A model generated the notes under the pieces. The model worked only from the letters and a program-made list of their open reading frames with translations, was not told the origin of the DNA and ran no database searches. The translations under genes were made by a program, and so were the position numbers. This document shows, piece after piece, positions 1 to 15,000 of a stretch of 64,000 bases of DNA. Origin of the DNA: Rostratula benghalensis. Its lineage: Eukaryota; Chordata; Aves; Charadriiformes; Rostratulidae. The stretch lies in contig VXAI01000039.1 of the NCBI GenBank assembly GCA_013399305.1, positions 2,151,804 through 2,215,803 of the forward strand, in the 5' to 3' direction. How positions within the stretch are numbered: position 1 is the stretch's first letter; the number at the start of each line of letters is the position of its first letter.

Positions 1-3000
1 TACCAGGACATGGGACTCAAGGAAAATAGGGAGAAGACTTGCAGAGATGGAATTTAAGCTTGTAGGTTTACTGTGCTCTACAACCCCAAAGTTAAACTTT
101 ACCTACAGTCCATGTGTTTGTGGAGGCGCCTCTCAGTTTATTAGTGCATTTCTGTTATGTTTGAAATGCCTGACTTTAGAGGTGGCGGGAAATTCCAAAC
201 AAAACTTATCCTGTCAAAGTAGTTATCCTGTTTATTGGCTTTCAAAGGATGTATTTCTAAAGTAAAAATTGAAATAGTAACAGTTTGTATGTCCAAAACA
301 TCTTTAGTGAGATTTTCAAAGCACTGTAAGTGTATCCACACAGTACTTTTGTGAAATACATAGTAATTCTGTGAAATAGATAAGACATAATACTACCACT
401 TTACAGAGAAGTACAAAAGGTGAAAACACTAGTCCAGATCTAACTAGAACACCAGTGATAGTCAGATAGGGTAGAAACAATATGGCAACTGTTGACCTAG
501 GTCAGCTATATGACCCTTGTTTCTTTCTACACAGCTTCTAATGCTATGATGTTGGTAATTTTGGTTACAGTTACAGTTTTATAATCATCTGCTGCTTTTC
601 CACTCCTGTAGAAGCAGAGAAACAAGTCTCTGTGTGCAATGTGGCATTAGTTACACTATTAAGTTCCAGGTGGTAATCTCTGTTTGATCTGATCCTTGGT
701 GTGGCATTACTGATGAGCTTGGAGGAGACATGACAAGCCTTGAACAGAGGCAGATTCTGCACGAGGCAATGGCAGATTAGGGGGAGATCCCAGAAATTGT
801 TCAGCAGTGCAAGAAGTAGTTGAGAGCCTGACCTTTCTGTGTAGATGGCCATGAAGAGTGAGGTGCTGACAGCACTTGTTTCATTAAGCCAACTGGAGCA
901 CAGGGATATTTCCTGTAGTCAGATGTGGCCTCCAGGGGGTTAGAAACATCCCCAGAGATTTTTCCGGCATTTGCTAGACCTTATGAGGCACTACCAAAGG
1001 GTTAAATAATTCCACAGTGTGTTGCTAGCACTCTAATTAGGAAATGGTCCAAGAGCTCAAAGTTCAAAATGCACATGGTCTGAGCTGGGACTAAGCCCAA
1101 GTTCCCATTGATTACAGCCTCATATGTTAGTATGCTGCATCTGCAAACGATTTCTTCCCCTTGCCATTTCTGCCATTTGTTTTCCTTTTTTAAAAGAAAA
1201 ATGAAACAATTCATCTACAGAGTTTCACTTCTTTTGTCACTATCCAAAGTCTTTCATTGCTTGAGCTTGTGTGCTTTCTGGGAATTACTTGTGACCCAGT
1301 TTATAATTGAAACCAGGCCAGTAAAACATGACAGAAAACTTCTTGCTCCACTCCATTCTTCAGTGTCTGCGGCTACTACTGGGGAAGCAGGAGAGGTCTC
1401 TTCCCAGCAGAGGGGTAGACATGAACTGGGCAGGCTGACCCTCAGGGGGCCTGAGGTTCTTTGTTGGCCCCAGGGGAGGAGCAGAGGACAGGCAAAAGGG
1501 CATCCAGCTGGGATTGTGTTTTAAGAAGAAAGGGCAGAGTGAGGCTATGCTGAGGCCAGAAAAAGGGAAAGGAAAGGAAAAAAAGAGTTTTACTAGGCAG
1601 AGAATAAATGGCAGAAGCTAGATGCATAGATGGTAGTATGGAAGGGGACAGAGTCAAAATGTTACTCCATGGAGCCTGCAATCTAGGGAGTGGGCAAAGT
1701 TGAGTTCTGGTGATTCATAACCCAAATATTTTCTGTATTTGGATGCAGAAAACGTAAATGTTTCTTGTTTTGCCCATTAGAATCTTTCTCCTGTCCATTT
1801 TTTTCCTAGGAAAACAAATTATTACTATGGTTTCAGAAACCTGCACTTCATTAAAATAAAGCCTCATCTTCCTTTGGAAAATACATTAAAAAAAAAAAAA
1901 AATAGTCCTTGCTGGAAGTCAAACAAGGGGTTACAGGAGCTTTTAGGACTGGCATAGTTCTGAGGCTTATAGTTTTAGGTCTCTCCCCAGAATGGATAGT
2001 GGCTTCTGAGGATGACAGTCAGCTTTCTGCTTATGAAAAAGGTGGTGGTGATTCTGGTCTCCATCTCTTTCCCTCTCTTGCTTTCAGCCACATGCATTTA
2101 TTTCTCCCTTCCCTGGCTCTTGTGCTGTTCAACAAAGCAAGGAGATGAGTCAGATCATTAATCTGTCTGAAAACTATATCCGGCAAGACAAATTTGGTCT
2201 GTGAGCTTTCACACCATCTCTGTAATGTGTGTAAGGGTGGGGGTATGCCTGTGCAGCTGGGAATGGCAATGAGCAGAGAGGGCAAGGTGACCTGTTTAGT
2301 AAAAGTGAGCTGTTAAATCAGCTTGGCCATGTCACTTAGTAGGTGCCTGGGCTGGTACCACTGGCAGTGCTGGTGACAATCTTCCTGCGTCATACAAGGC
2401 TTAAGAACAAAGAGGCAGATTCATCCTTGGCATAATTCTATGAGTGGAGTCACAGGAGTTATACCCAGCGTGACTTTGGCTAAAGTGTTCCTTTTCAACA
2501 TAGTCCACTAAATCAGCTCATTCTTGCTGTGTCTTTTCTTTCTTTATTTGTGGCTACAGTGAATTAGCATCTTAAATTGCCATGGGAATCAGAGATGCAA
2601 TAGCTAGCTTGCCTTCTCTTGTGCTGCTACAAACAGTCTTTTCATAGTAGTCTTTTCACAATCTCATGTACAGTGTTTGGGCACTTGATCCATATCTATC
2701 AAGGGCTTTTGATGCCTATCCTGTTCTGTAAAAACTGTCACAGTGTGAAGTGTATAACATATGGTATATGGTTGATTGATAGAAAATTTCATAATTAATA
2801 TGTTCAAATGAAATATGTATCTTTCTGGAGTGATTTATCACCCCTTTATTGCTTCTCACTCTCATTCTGATACATTATTTTTTGTGACACGTGGACCGTA
2901 GAAAAGAAAGAATACATAACTTGATTTGATGAAGCAGGTCATTCTCTGCATAGAGGACAAGGTGAAAAAAAGAGAGCTTTGTATGAAGAGAGAAGGCTGA

Positions 3001-6000
3001 AAAGACAGGCCTTGTCATGAAGAAAATTGTGGGAGGAGATCAATAAGAAAGGAGAAACTCTGAAAAAGCCTTGAAGCTCAGGACAAAAAAAGCATGTCTT
3101 TTGTGGCAGTGAAGGCAATGTGGCTGGGGTATGGAACAAAAGATGACCTCGGATGCTGAATTTTCTGTGGAGAACAACATAGGTGCATTGGAAATAAGAT
3201 CCAGGCTCAGTAACCAAAATAATTAGATTAATCAATGACTGTGATCACACAGAGGATCTGGACAGAGATTTACCTTTCCAAAATATCAGAAGAAGAGAGC
3301 TCTGGTAAAATAATGTTATTCATGTGGACAGCACAGGGTTAACTCGGTAGAAAATTTGGATAAAAATATATGCATTGTAGGTTATACACTTGGGTGGCAG
3401 CTGATGGAACTGTGCAATTGCACCAGAATCTCAGATATCATTGGAAAACCTGTCTAGTGTGTCTCCCTGTGAAGAGAAACTTGCAAACGTGACCCCAGCA
3501 CACTGTGATGCAGTGATATGTGCCAGAACTCGCGCGCAGCCTGTCAGCAGGAGCCTGAGAGCTGTGATATGCCTGCCCATCTGAACGAGGTGCTAACCGC
3601 GGCATCTGCTTCTGTAGGGCGCTCAGCTCTTTTACCAAAGCAGAGAGGAAGGGAAATGGGTTGTGCCAAGACTACACAGTAATGAATGTAGCGTGATGGG
3701 ACTGCTTTAATTTGCCCCCAGAAAAGGATCTTAAAATTAGGAGCTGTCAAGACATTTAATACAGTATGTCTAAAACACAGGATAAAATATGGGACTGGAG
3801 AAAAGGAGCAAGCTGAAAAACAGAAAAGCATGCTTATAAATCATTGACATAAAAGTGGTGCAGGAATCTGCACAAGCAAACAGTAAAAGCTGGATAGAAT
3901 ATAAGATGAAGTAGGGTGCCCTGGGAGTGTGATAGAGGAAGAGATGCTGAGAGAAGAATTAACCATAAAGGTCAGAGAAAAAATAGTGAAAGCCAAAAAG
4001 ATGTCATGGTTTTTAAAGAGGATTTTAATTATTTCCAAAGCAGAAAAGAGCTTAAGAGGCTGAGGCTGGAGTACAAAGCATCGTATTTATGTAGGGAGTT
4101 GTTGCAAGAGACTTGATGAGACTGATTTTGGTGGCAGACAGGCCTCACAGCCAAACTGGAGGCATAAGAAAGTAGGACAGAGCTGGGATGAAATGGGATC
4201 AGCAGCTGTAAGCAGAGTATTCAATTAACCAGGAAGAATTCAATTCAAACAACAAAGGAGAGAGGAACTTGGGGAGATAGGTGGGATCATAGATGTCTGA
4301 GGCAAGATCAGAAGGAGCTTAAATTTTAGGGAGTATTCACTCCATGTAGTATTTCTTCTGTCTCTTCGTTAAGATCACTAAACTGACAGAGAAGTATTTG
4401 GTTCCATGCTACATTACCTTTCCATGAAATTATAGGGAGGGGAAGAGAGGGAGAGGGGGACTGAATGATATAGGGGACATGGCATGGTTGTGATGAGGGG
4501 GGACATTCAATACCTCTACTTTTGACAGCAGTAAATTGCTAGATCAGCTTATTTATCTCAGAGAACCTTACCCCAAGGTGCCCGTGTTCTGACCATGCTC
4601 TATTAAGAGAGATCATGACCAAAAGAAGTGGCTAAGATGGAGGTGAAGAGAAGCAATCATAGGAGGATCAATAAAGGTTGGAGGGTCAGGTCAAAAAGGT
4701 CAGAGGAAGACATTTGTGATGGGGCAGTGAGAAACCCCAGTATTAGCAAACTAAGTGTGTTAATAAGACTAAGGATGGAAAGAAGAAAAATCAGAGATTT
4801 TGCAAGTGAATATCGGCTGAACTTAATTCACAGGGGTTTTGTTAGGTTGTTTGTTTATTTGATTGGCTGATAAGGAACAATGCACTGGAGATGCCTGTGG
4901 GCTTTCTAAAAATGTTTGTGTGAATACACAGCAAATATGTGCTTTTCCTGAAGTGACTTATTGATTTTTTTTTTCCTTCTGCTGTAAGCATTTTACTGCC
5001 TAGCAGTAAACCATCAAGCACTAGCCCTTCCTAGTCAGTCCCTCTTGTTCCCTTACTTAAGAATGAAACACAATATCTTGAACACCCAGAATGTGAAGAA
5101 GCTAATCATTGGCTCGCATTGTGGCTGGCAGGGCAGACCCGCCTCTTTGGCTTGTGCTGACAAGCTGTTTATGTTTGTGCAAGGCCACCCTTTAACTCAG
5201 CCGCCTGATGGCCATAATGGGACCAACTGTCTGAACTCTGCAGGGAGCTAAATCTTCTCATCAGTGGCACAGGGAATTTCGGCCTCTGATACTCCAGCGC
5301 AGACTCTATGGAACGCTAGTAAGTAGTCTTCTGTCTCATTGTGGCTTTTCTCCGAAGACTAAGAGCATGTTTTAGCAAGGCAGGTAGGCGCTGTCCTTCA
5401 GTGAGGCAGCTCTTAAAGCATTTTCCTCTGTCTGAAGTAAAAGAGCAGCTGCTTTGTATGCAGTGTCATGACAACAAGGACTACACTATTTCACTCTCAA
5501 ATGAGACCTTCCTGGGAGGCAAGAGGGAAAAAGTTAATAGGGACACAACCCATTTAAACTTGCCAGGTTTTTGTTTTGTTTTGGTTTTTTGGGTTTTTTT
5601 ATCTGACTTTAATTAATCTGCATCTAGTTCTCATTTTAGCTGTGTTTCCAGTATTTTATCATCCAGTCATGTTTCAAACAGCAGCAGTTTTGCAAGGTCA
5701 CAAGTAATGTTGTTCAGAAAAGAGTGAAAGTGCTAGGGGTGGGATAGTCTAAAATGAATGCTCCCAAAAATGCTTATAGGTGCTGTCATTTTCTAAGATG
5801 CACGCTTAGCAGTAGAAAAAGCAAAGTCATGTTCAGAGATTTCATTACTCTTTGCTGGCTGCTATTAAGAAATGTTCACAGCTCCACAGCAAAAGACTGC
5901 AGAGATGGAGTGGGCTTGACTTTTTCTGTCTTTAATATTTTCAGAATTTTAAATAAAATATTCATATTTGGACAGGATTTTGCAACTTACTCCTGCATTG

Positions 6001-9000
6001 CAAATACTGATAGACTTTTCAGGCTTTCTCTTTTACCCTTTACACCAGCAAAGAGAATCTTAATGTCCCTGTCAGAACTGGACACTATGGAGAATCTCAG
6101 AATTATTGTCTGCCCCTGAATTTCATGTGGTAGCTGAGAAGCCCATCTTACAGATCTCACTTTATAAATGAAGGAAGTAAACATATGGCAGCATAAGTGA
6201 CTTTGTCATAATCATAGAACAAAGTAAGTGTCAGCATGCAGTAGTTTGTTTCTGAGGTCACTGTACTATATTATTTCTTTTTCTTTCATTTATTTTTGTC
6301 CTACTAGACAATTGCTAGACAATTGCTAAATTCTACCAAAAAATTGCTAGGGAAGACTGTGTGCACCTCACAGAGTTCAGATTGGTTAAGACAAATACCT
6401 CATGATTCAGTGGCTTATCCAAACAGCTCTGAGCTCAAAACCGGATGGGAAGCCTCAGGCAGACTAGGCTGTAGCAATAGTTTTAGTTCTTCCTTCTTTT
6501 TGTGTGGCTGGAAATGTCCCTTATGGCACTATGACAGCACTTTAATATTGCAAGATGGTCCTTTCTCCAGGGTACTTATTCAGCTCTCCCCTGAACCAGA
6601 AATGCCTGGATCTCCAGCAAATTCAGCTCAGGCTTTGAGCTCACGATACCTGAGGGGAAAAAAAGAAGCTGTCACTGTAAATAAGTGTGTTCACTATGTC
6701 TTTTTTCAAAATCACATGAGAAACTTTACTTCCAAGTTTCAATCAGTTCTTTGTTAGCCTTGAGTCATGCAAAAAAATTAAAAGCAAACGTGAAGCAAGG
6801 CCGGATGCCATGTTCTTTCAGTTTGTCTAACTTGCCCTCTAGGATGTACCCAACCATACCAAAGAGGTATGCTGTGTGGGTTGTGTCCTTGTCTCTGCCA
6901 TGCTGCTTGTGTTTTGGGGCTGTGCACAGTGTCTGCAGACAGCCCTGATGCAGTCTGGAGACCTTTGGCTCAACTCTCTACTCATCTATAATGCTTCTAA
7001 GGGATGCATCATTCAATGAGTCTTGAATTGCAGAGGGCCAGTCAAGCAGTGTTACCTGTGGGAAGCAATGGCTGAGAGGCAGTTAGAAACTTTTATTTGA
7101 AAGTGGTCAAATTATGGGCAGCTATTGTACTTAGTACGTTTTACCAAGGTGGGTTGTGATGCTTACTGTTATTCAGTTCTGAGACTGAGCCTCTCTACAG
7201 CAATACAGTATATGCATGGTAGTGTATGAACTAAAGCTAATTACAGCAATAAGCTGCTCCTGTGCCAGGGTGTGAACACAAGCCAGAGGTTTTCAGTCAC
7301 TCTAATTAGTTGATAGATACTAAGTCTTGATTAGTAAGGATGAAAATGAAATTCTTTGTTTTCTATAGAATAAGAAAGGAGAATCCCACTACTTAAGTAA
7401 CAATGGAAGGTGTAAGATACACATCAGGCATAAATGCACACCTAGGAGTTTTTGCTGTGCTCTCTCAGTACATAATTAGGAATAATCAATATGCATACCA
7501 CATTGCCTCTCTCTTGACTAAAGAAAGAACTCCCTTGTGCATCACGAGCTCAGCACAACATGGTTTGTTCTTCAGGGGAAGACTGTCCCTGTTTGATTTG
7601 CATCAGGATAAACAGGCAGAAGATTAAAATTTATTTGTCTTCCTCCCAGAGGGACAATTTTCAAGACATATTCACAGGGCTTGCTAAAACAGGGTGCTGA
7701 ATCAACATCCTTCATCAAAAAGCCTGATGACTCTGAAATGCATATACTAGAATTGTACTTTCTGATTCTGAGGTGGTAGGCAGTTTGTGAAAACAAAATA
7801 ATTTACTAATACTCATTAAGTGAGCTTTCAGGTAGCCTGTGAAGCAGATAAGCATAGCATCCTCAGTCTACAAAAGAGGGAAATGAAATCTGCAGGAAGG
7901 CTGGAAATAGAACTAAGATCTGCTTTCCAGGGCAGTGTTTTTACTGCCATTGTTTTTCTTCCACTGGCTCTGTAGGTGCACTGTATGTTGACTGTAGGAT
8001 CCTTCACCAACACTTTCCTGTGGTTGAGTCTTTAGTCTGTAGGCCCATTTGCAATATAGCTATTGTTCAGATATTCAGTAGTTAATGGAAGGTACTCATT
8101 TGGGGTTTACTGAAACCCTGACTTCTTGCCATGACCTTTTACCAGTACTTCCCAAATATACTTAGAGTTACCAGATTACAAAGCCTGTAATGTTGAATCT
8201 GATCTAATAGATTTCCCCCTCTTTGCTTTTGAGAATGCAGACCAAGTCCCAAATCTGATCAGTCTCTTGGGAAAGAACATCTTTCTAGATTAACAATAGT
8301 TGAATTACCAGAGCTGTAATTCATGACATTCTGAGTATTTGAATTCTTAGTGAAAGCAGACTTTAAGGGTGCTTTTCATCTCAGGGATTCGGCTGATTAG
8401 CAGGTGTTCTGCTGATGTGTCCTATATGCTTGACAGACATTAATTAAGATTATGGTAAGAGAGGGCCTGTGAGTAAAATACCACATATCCTCCTCCCATC
8501 AGCTGTCTGAGTCTGACCAGAAAACTGAACTGCCAGGTAACAGGGAAAATGTTTGAGGGCCTGAAAGAAGCAGTGACAGTCTTTTGTCAGGTTTAGATAG
8601 ACTTCCTTGTAAAATCCCTCACCATTAGTACTTAGGTCTCTGTAGGTAAGGAGGCTGAGAGCTGGAAACAACCCCTCCTCAGCCTCCTTGGATAAGTTGT
8701 CCTATATGTTAAATCTGAAACCTTGTACTAATACCCTCCATGCGGTATAACCTAAACTTTCATTTATACTTGTGTTGGGTTTTTGCAGGCCAATTTCCCT
8801 AGGTATTAGACCCTTTTCTAGGTCAGGGAAGTTGTTACCAGTAAAGTGAAATATCCTGGTTGGTTCTAAAAATTGCAAAATGCTAAGCATGAAGCCTTTT
8901 CTATTAAAAAAGAAAAAGCATCAGGGTTGTAGTACTCAGATCTCACTCATACATTAAGAGCAGAGGATCTCCTTCTACGGTGTGCATTTTATTTTGATGA

Positions 9001-12000
9001 TGTTACTCAGAGAAAGAACTGCATTTAGGAAAGAAAATGACTGCAAGACAGGTTATATCTGCAAAATTCACCTCGGGAGAGTAGAGGAGGTTTCTCAAAC
9101 AGGAATTTGCCACAGGGCCAGTTCTGTAGAGTGGCCTGCCTGAAATACAATAGAAAACACAGATCAAGACAGAAAGACAAGGGACGACTCCTATCTTCCT
9201 TGCCTGTGGCAGAGTGAATTGCAGTGGCTAAGTAGTCTTCAGGTTTGTGCTGTCTTAAATCTGCATTTGCCAGAGTCCACTGGATTCTTCGACTTCTCTT
9301 CCTCCTGTCCCATATGCCCAGCTTCCCAGCTAGCCAGCAATGCTGAAAGAAACAAGCATCAGGGGCATACACATACTTGTACTGGCTGTGCCATCTTTCT
9401 ACGCTGGGAAAGTGTTTCCTTGGACTCCATAGGCAAGCCCTAAGCTTTCTTCTTACTGGAATCATTGGCTTACAGAGCAGGCTCATTGCATTGCTCTGAT
9501 GGAGTGTAAACAGTCTTGCAAATTACCTTCTTTCAGGGTACATACAGGACTGGTATAAAATTAACTGCAGCCTCCAAATGGCCCACCCAGATTTCTCTCT
9601 CTAACTCACCTCTCTTAGGCCCAGAAAGCAAATCGTATCCCAGCATGTGCTCAAGGAAGCAGGAAATATTATAGATGCCACTGTTCCTTCATCAACAAAG
9701 TAGCTTTTAAATATTTAATTTTCCTTCCATTTTGTCTGTGTAGTTGGGCCAAAGGTCTAAAAAGGCAGCAATTTAAGCTTGCAGCATAAAATCTCCGTAA
9801 TTGAATGGATAGCTTGCTGCGTTCTGTCCTGGTTCCTGCTGTCTAAAAAAATATCATGGCTGTTATTGGCCTTTCCCTCTTGTCACTGATGGTTCACAGC
9901 ACCTGAAGCTGAGAAACTTGTTAAAGGTCAAGGGTTGCAGTGCTGTTTCCCTTCTGAAATAAAATCATCCTGGGGTTCATTTTCTTCCTGACCTCTTTCT
10001 CCTTATGCAGCATCTTCAGTTGATGCTTTACCTAATGCTCCCTATAGTGGAACGCCCTTAGTGTACCTTATGTTAATGTTTGTTATAGTAATATCCTGAC
10101 ATGAAATTCAGCAGGTATTACTCTGACAAAACTCCAGCTAACAGCAACAGGGGACTGTTTACTTATGTGCTGGGGTGGGACTGTGAGAATTACAATCTTT
10201 TCTCTTATGTGTGGTTTAATTTCTGCTTCTAATTGCTTAACTTCAGAGCAGTACTACTAACTTTCTTCTCAATTATTTTTTGAATGTATAAGAGCAAGCT
10301 GGGAGGTATTTGCTGAGGTTAATATTAATTCTGGCACTGCAGCAGCTGAACTTGCAGCATATTACAGTTTTCAGACATTGTCTTTATAAGACCACCTAAA
10401 GAAATCTGCCTCCTTCTCTCCTTTCCCCCCATCATTTTCTCCTGGTACCACTCTCCTCTATCATTTTGAAATCTATGCTTGACTCTTATATACTTTGGGA
10501 CCCAGAGCTACATAAAAACATTCCCTTGATTCACAGAGGCTATGGAGGGTGTTATGCTGTCACAAATCAATACACAGATGAGAAGATGTGAGCCAGGGCT
10601 TTTAGTGTCTCCTAGCCTGAGGTACCTCATCCTTAGACCCAGTCCCCAGCTCATGCCAGTGTACAGCATCTAGCTCCTCCCAAGGTCCATGCCCCCTTGC
10701 CTCAGCCACATAGTTCACAGCCTCTTCATCTTTCTGCTACAATTCCTCTCCTCCCATCCTAGAGCTACCTTTATTTCGATTTAAGTTGCCTGTTCTCCCT
10801 GCCTCACAGACTGCTTCCCCAGAGCCCTCCACTCTTTGCCATATTTTCTTCTTATTCTCTCAGTTTTCCTCACTACAATGTAGGGCTTGCAGTCTGTGAA
10901 ATAGGGAGCTGTTTTTTCTCCCCTAGAGTCTCAGGTTCTTCAGTGCAAAGGTCTCAACATACCTTTTTTCCCCTCTTTCTCGCTGTACTTGAAGGCAGGA
11001 AAATAGGACAGGTCCAGGGTAAACCAGGCATATACTAGCTCTTTGTATGCTGTAGGAGTGGAGAGCTCCAGGCAAAGTCAGAGAAAGATTAAGCCAAGAA
11101 ATATATAAGCATAGTATATATTTTTTTAAATGTAGCCTTTTCTATTTCTCTTTACAAAGTGTCTAGTATTTCAACACATATCTTGTGAACCAACTTCAAG
11201 CTTAGAGCTGCTTTTGAACTGTTTGCTGTGATTTTTCATGTGCTCATTTCTTTGTATTGCTGGTCACGTGGTAACACTTCTGATTCTTGGATGAACCATG
11301 TTTTCAAACAACAAGAGGGATTTGGACACATTACTTTTGGTTCAGAACTTTTCATGAATGCAACCATAAGTAAAGGTATTTCATCGGTGTTTCCTGGATA
11401 TTTGCTTTTGAAAGCAAGCTTACTTATGTGAATGAAGGTTTGTGAAAAACAGTAATACTGAGATACCATGATTTTATAGGAGCCAGGACTGATGGTTAAT
11501 TTCTGAGTGGCAAACTATGACTCTGGGCAGTACAGAGCAGAAGCGTGAGCCTGGCACAAACTGAGTGTACGCTCATGTTTAAGGGTCATAGTTGGCACAG
11601 GAGTGTGAGTTAGAGCTTGAAGTAAGATTACAGTAAGGAGGAGTGTGGGGTTTACCTGCTGTTTCACAGTACATGCAGCTTGAGCATTTAGATCGCAGTC
11701 TGCTTTCTTCCCCTGCTCCAGTCCGTAATGCCCCACATCTGTGTCAGCTGCAGCTCTCAGCAGACCCTTGTGAAGCTAATTCACATCACTCACCTGGGCA
11801 GAAAATTGATGCATTTTGTCACGGGTCAATTTTCTGTCAATTTCTGTTCACTGGGAGTCCAACAAGCCCTCAGTGCAAGGCAAGAAGTGGGAGTGTACAA
11901 CCAGAGGGAGAAAGTTGAAAACAGTCTAATGTTTGTCTTTCAAAATTACATCCTTCCAGTATTTGACCTTCCCTGATGAAAACCACTGGGACATATGTAT

Positions 12001-15000
12001 TGCATGCTTTTTGCTGGGTTGGTACTTAAAGAATACAAAGTATCCAGCCATTAACTCCTGTACCTTGGGGTTCAGGGTTGGGAAAAGGGGACCAGCATGT
12101 CAGGTCTCTTAGAAGGGAAATGGCTGCATGTCTCTCCATCATCAAAGCTCTCAGAATGAGGTCACGTGCCCCAGGCAAGCCCAGATCCCTGCAGTCACAG
12201 ATGTTAGTGAGAGCTGATGGGGAAAAAGTGGCTTAGTGCTATGCTTATTCTTTTTTTTTCTGGGGACAGCCAGGGGTTACTACAGGCTGTAGTGAAAACA
12301 GCAGCAGCCGTGGGGCTTCTCCAACAATGGCATCAAGGCTGTAATGCATTATGATTTTGTATGAGCTGTTTATTTTCTTTCTCTGGAAAAGCAGTGATAC
12401 ATTAGAAAAATACCAAAAGCACTGAAACAGCCCAATCTTCATCTAACAGGAGCATGCTGCAAAAGATTATTACACTGTATTATGTCTTCAGAAAATCAGC
12501 TGACAATTATGTGCCTTTCCAGAGGAGGACAGGCTTTTGCCCGATTCAAGTCACCAGCACCAAACTGAAGAACTAAAATGAAATACCTAGCAAGTGAGGC
12601 CAGACCAATTAAATACAAACTTAATGTCTGAACCCAGATTCAACATATTCCATGTGCTGGCTTTAAAATGCTGGTAGTAAAAGGATTTATAATATCACAG
12701 CTACTTCATCCTTAAAAATGGGCTATTGTCAGTTACAACATCTACATTAATTTGTTTTATTAAACAGGAAGTGAACTGAAGCTTTGCCTTGAACTCCTCC
12801 AATGATAGATTTGTCTCAGCTTATCAGACTTATGGTTTTTCAGTCTGTACAAAGCCTGCCAGCTTGTTTGCATTAGAAGATTCATCTAGGACTTAAACTA
12901 TGACTTAAACTATGAAATCTGCATGAATGTATTAAAATTCCTACACCAAGTAGTCCACTGAACTGAAAGATGAATGCATAACTGTGGTGCATCCCCAGTC
13001 TGTTAATCTGCCATCCCAAACTTCTGTCATTCAGGCAATTTCTCTGATTCAAATCAAATGGGAAGGTGCATCCCCCATCAAACCCAAACCTTTCACCTGT
13101 TACTTTCTCAGTATTTAAACTGAAAAAAATCAGGATGGAAAACAGATTGCTTTCATCTGTACCTTTGCAATTCAACACTCCCAATACAACCACACTAGAC
13201 CAGATGGGAGCAGAATCCAGGTCAAGAGAGGTACATATTCTGCCACCTACTGTGCATCACAACCTCTGTCTCTGACTGACTGAGGAGGGGCACTTTTTCC
13301 TTGCTTTACTGAACAGGCAATGAGGTTTGAAAGAACCTTTCAAGAATCTACATACAAAGCTGCATATATTCAGTATAGTCAGTATCTAAGCTGCATCATT
13401 CTCTGCTCTTGTCCTACTGACATCAGTAACACCTTAGTGAAAAATCAGTGTTCTTTTCAACTTACATGGAAAATTACAGGGTTGTTTGTAGCTGGCATTT
13501 GAAAACATTCTAAGGGGAAGCTGCCATTTTTCTGAGAAGGTGAATTGCTCCTAGCAGGTTGTTTTCCCTAGCTGATCTGTTCTTTGTTTCAGTCCTTCCT
13601 ATATGAAGTTTTCTACAGTAAATTTGCCCTCACCATCAAACTAATGAATGTCTTCTGCCTTTGTTTCTCCAGAAAACTAACATCCCTATGCTAGGCAGAA
13701 AAAAAGGTGCTTCACTGCCTCAAAGTTCATGGAGACAAAGTGGGAGAAAGTGCTTTAGTAATATCCAGGCAATAGTGAGGGCACACACAGCTAGCCTGTC
13801 TGGAGGTAGGAGCTATCTATGGACAGTGGGATGCTGGTGCACTCCATAAGGATGATATAAAAGAGGAAATGAAGAATAGAAAAGAAGGGAGAAAAAGATG
13901 GTGGATGAGAATGATCCTTGGATCCTGAAAAATTAAAGGACTTCTATTTTTGAATCTTGGATTTTCTTGAATTTTTCTTACAGACTTGTTGTTTATGAAA
14001 GCAGTCTTTGACATAAATGGATTGGGTTTTTTGAGAGAACAGATACTTTGAAGAGCACCTGAGATCAGTGTGAATTAATGCATTAATGTAAATTAAATTC
14101 AGTCAGCATGAGCATCACAAACTGAGAATGCTTATTTCTAGCTGTTTTCCACATTAACACCAGGCTTCAGAAAGAAAACTCACAGTTGTTATTCTGAAGA
14201 TAAGTCATTCAACTTGCCCTGTACCGTGATAATGCAGTAGAAAAGAGACTCCGTATGTTCTGAAAAACAAGCAAGGGCTACTCTGCTCTACCTCATGAAA
14301 TAATTTCTAGCCCCAAACCTGAAAGTCTGCTCTACCAGGATCAAGTCCTTTGATTTCATGGAAAATATCAGTTCTCTTAAAAACATGATGTTGTCAGTTC
14401 ACCTCACTTGTGTATGAAGTGGGAGAAGAATAATTCAATTGTTAACTAACCTTGTTTATTGCTGTTTCAAAAATTAATATTATTTTCTTAAGCTGGTGTC
14501 GGTGCATTTCAAGTGTTTTGCTGCTTACTACCTTGATGGGAGGAAAGAACAGAAGTGAGGAAAAATGGTAGAACGCAGACCAAAGGCACACAACTGTGGT
14601 AGGAGCTGAGCAGTAGGGCACATGAAATCTGTTCTCGTGTACCTCTTGTTTGTGTGAGGTGCTAATAATAAAACTGAGCTCATGTGTAGCCTTTTACATT
14701 GGATTGCATTTCACTCATCTGGAGGGCTGCCTGTTTTTATAAAAGCTGTAGGAATGTGATACCTTTGAGATCTCTAGTATTCTACCTGATGACACTGAAA
14801 TTATTCAATGGGTTATACAACTGTTGGAAGGAATTGTAACAGCACAGACAAAAATACAGGCAAAATTCATTCATTGTTTTCTTTTTTGCTTCTACAGCTC
14901 AGAGAGTCTTGATTTATTTTTTTTTAACTTTTTTTAATTATTCAACTGCTTTTGACGTTAACCCTCCCATCATGTCAATCCTCCATGCAGGGATCCAGGT

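Noticed and set aside
6323..6757. 144-codon open frame, plus strand
   Set aside because: No recognisable motif and no splice context; taken as chance.
9025..9486. 153-codon open frame on the minus strand
   Set aside because: Longest minus-strand frame upstream, but the composition is irregular, no domain is recognised and there is no splice or promoter context; taken as chance.
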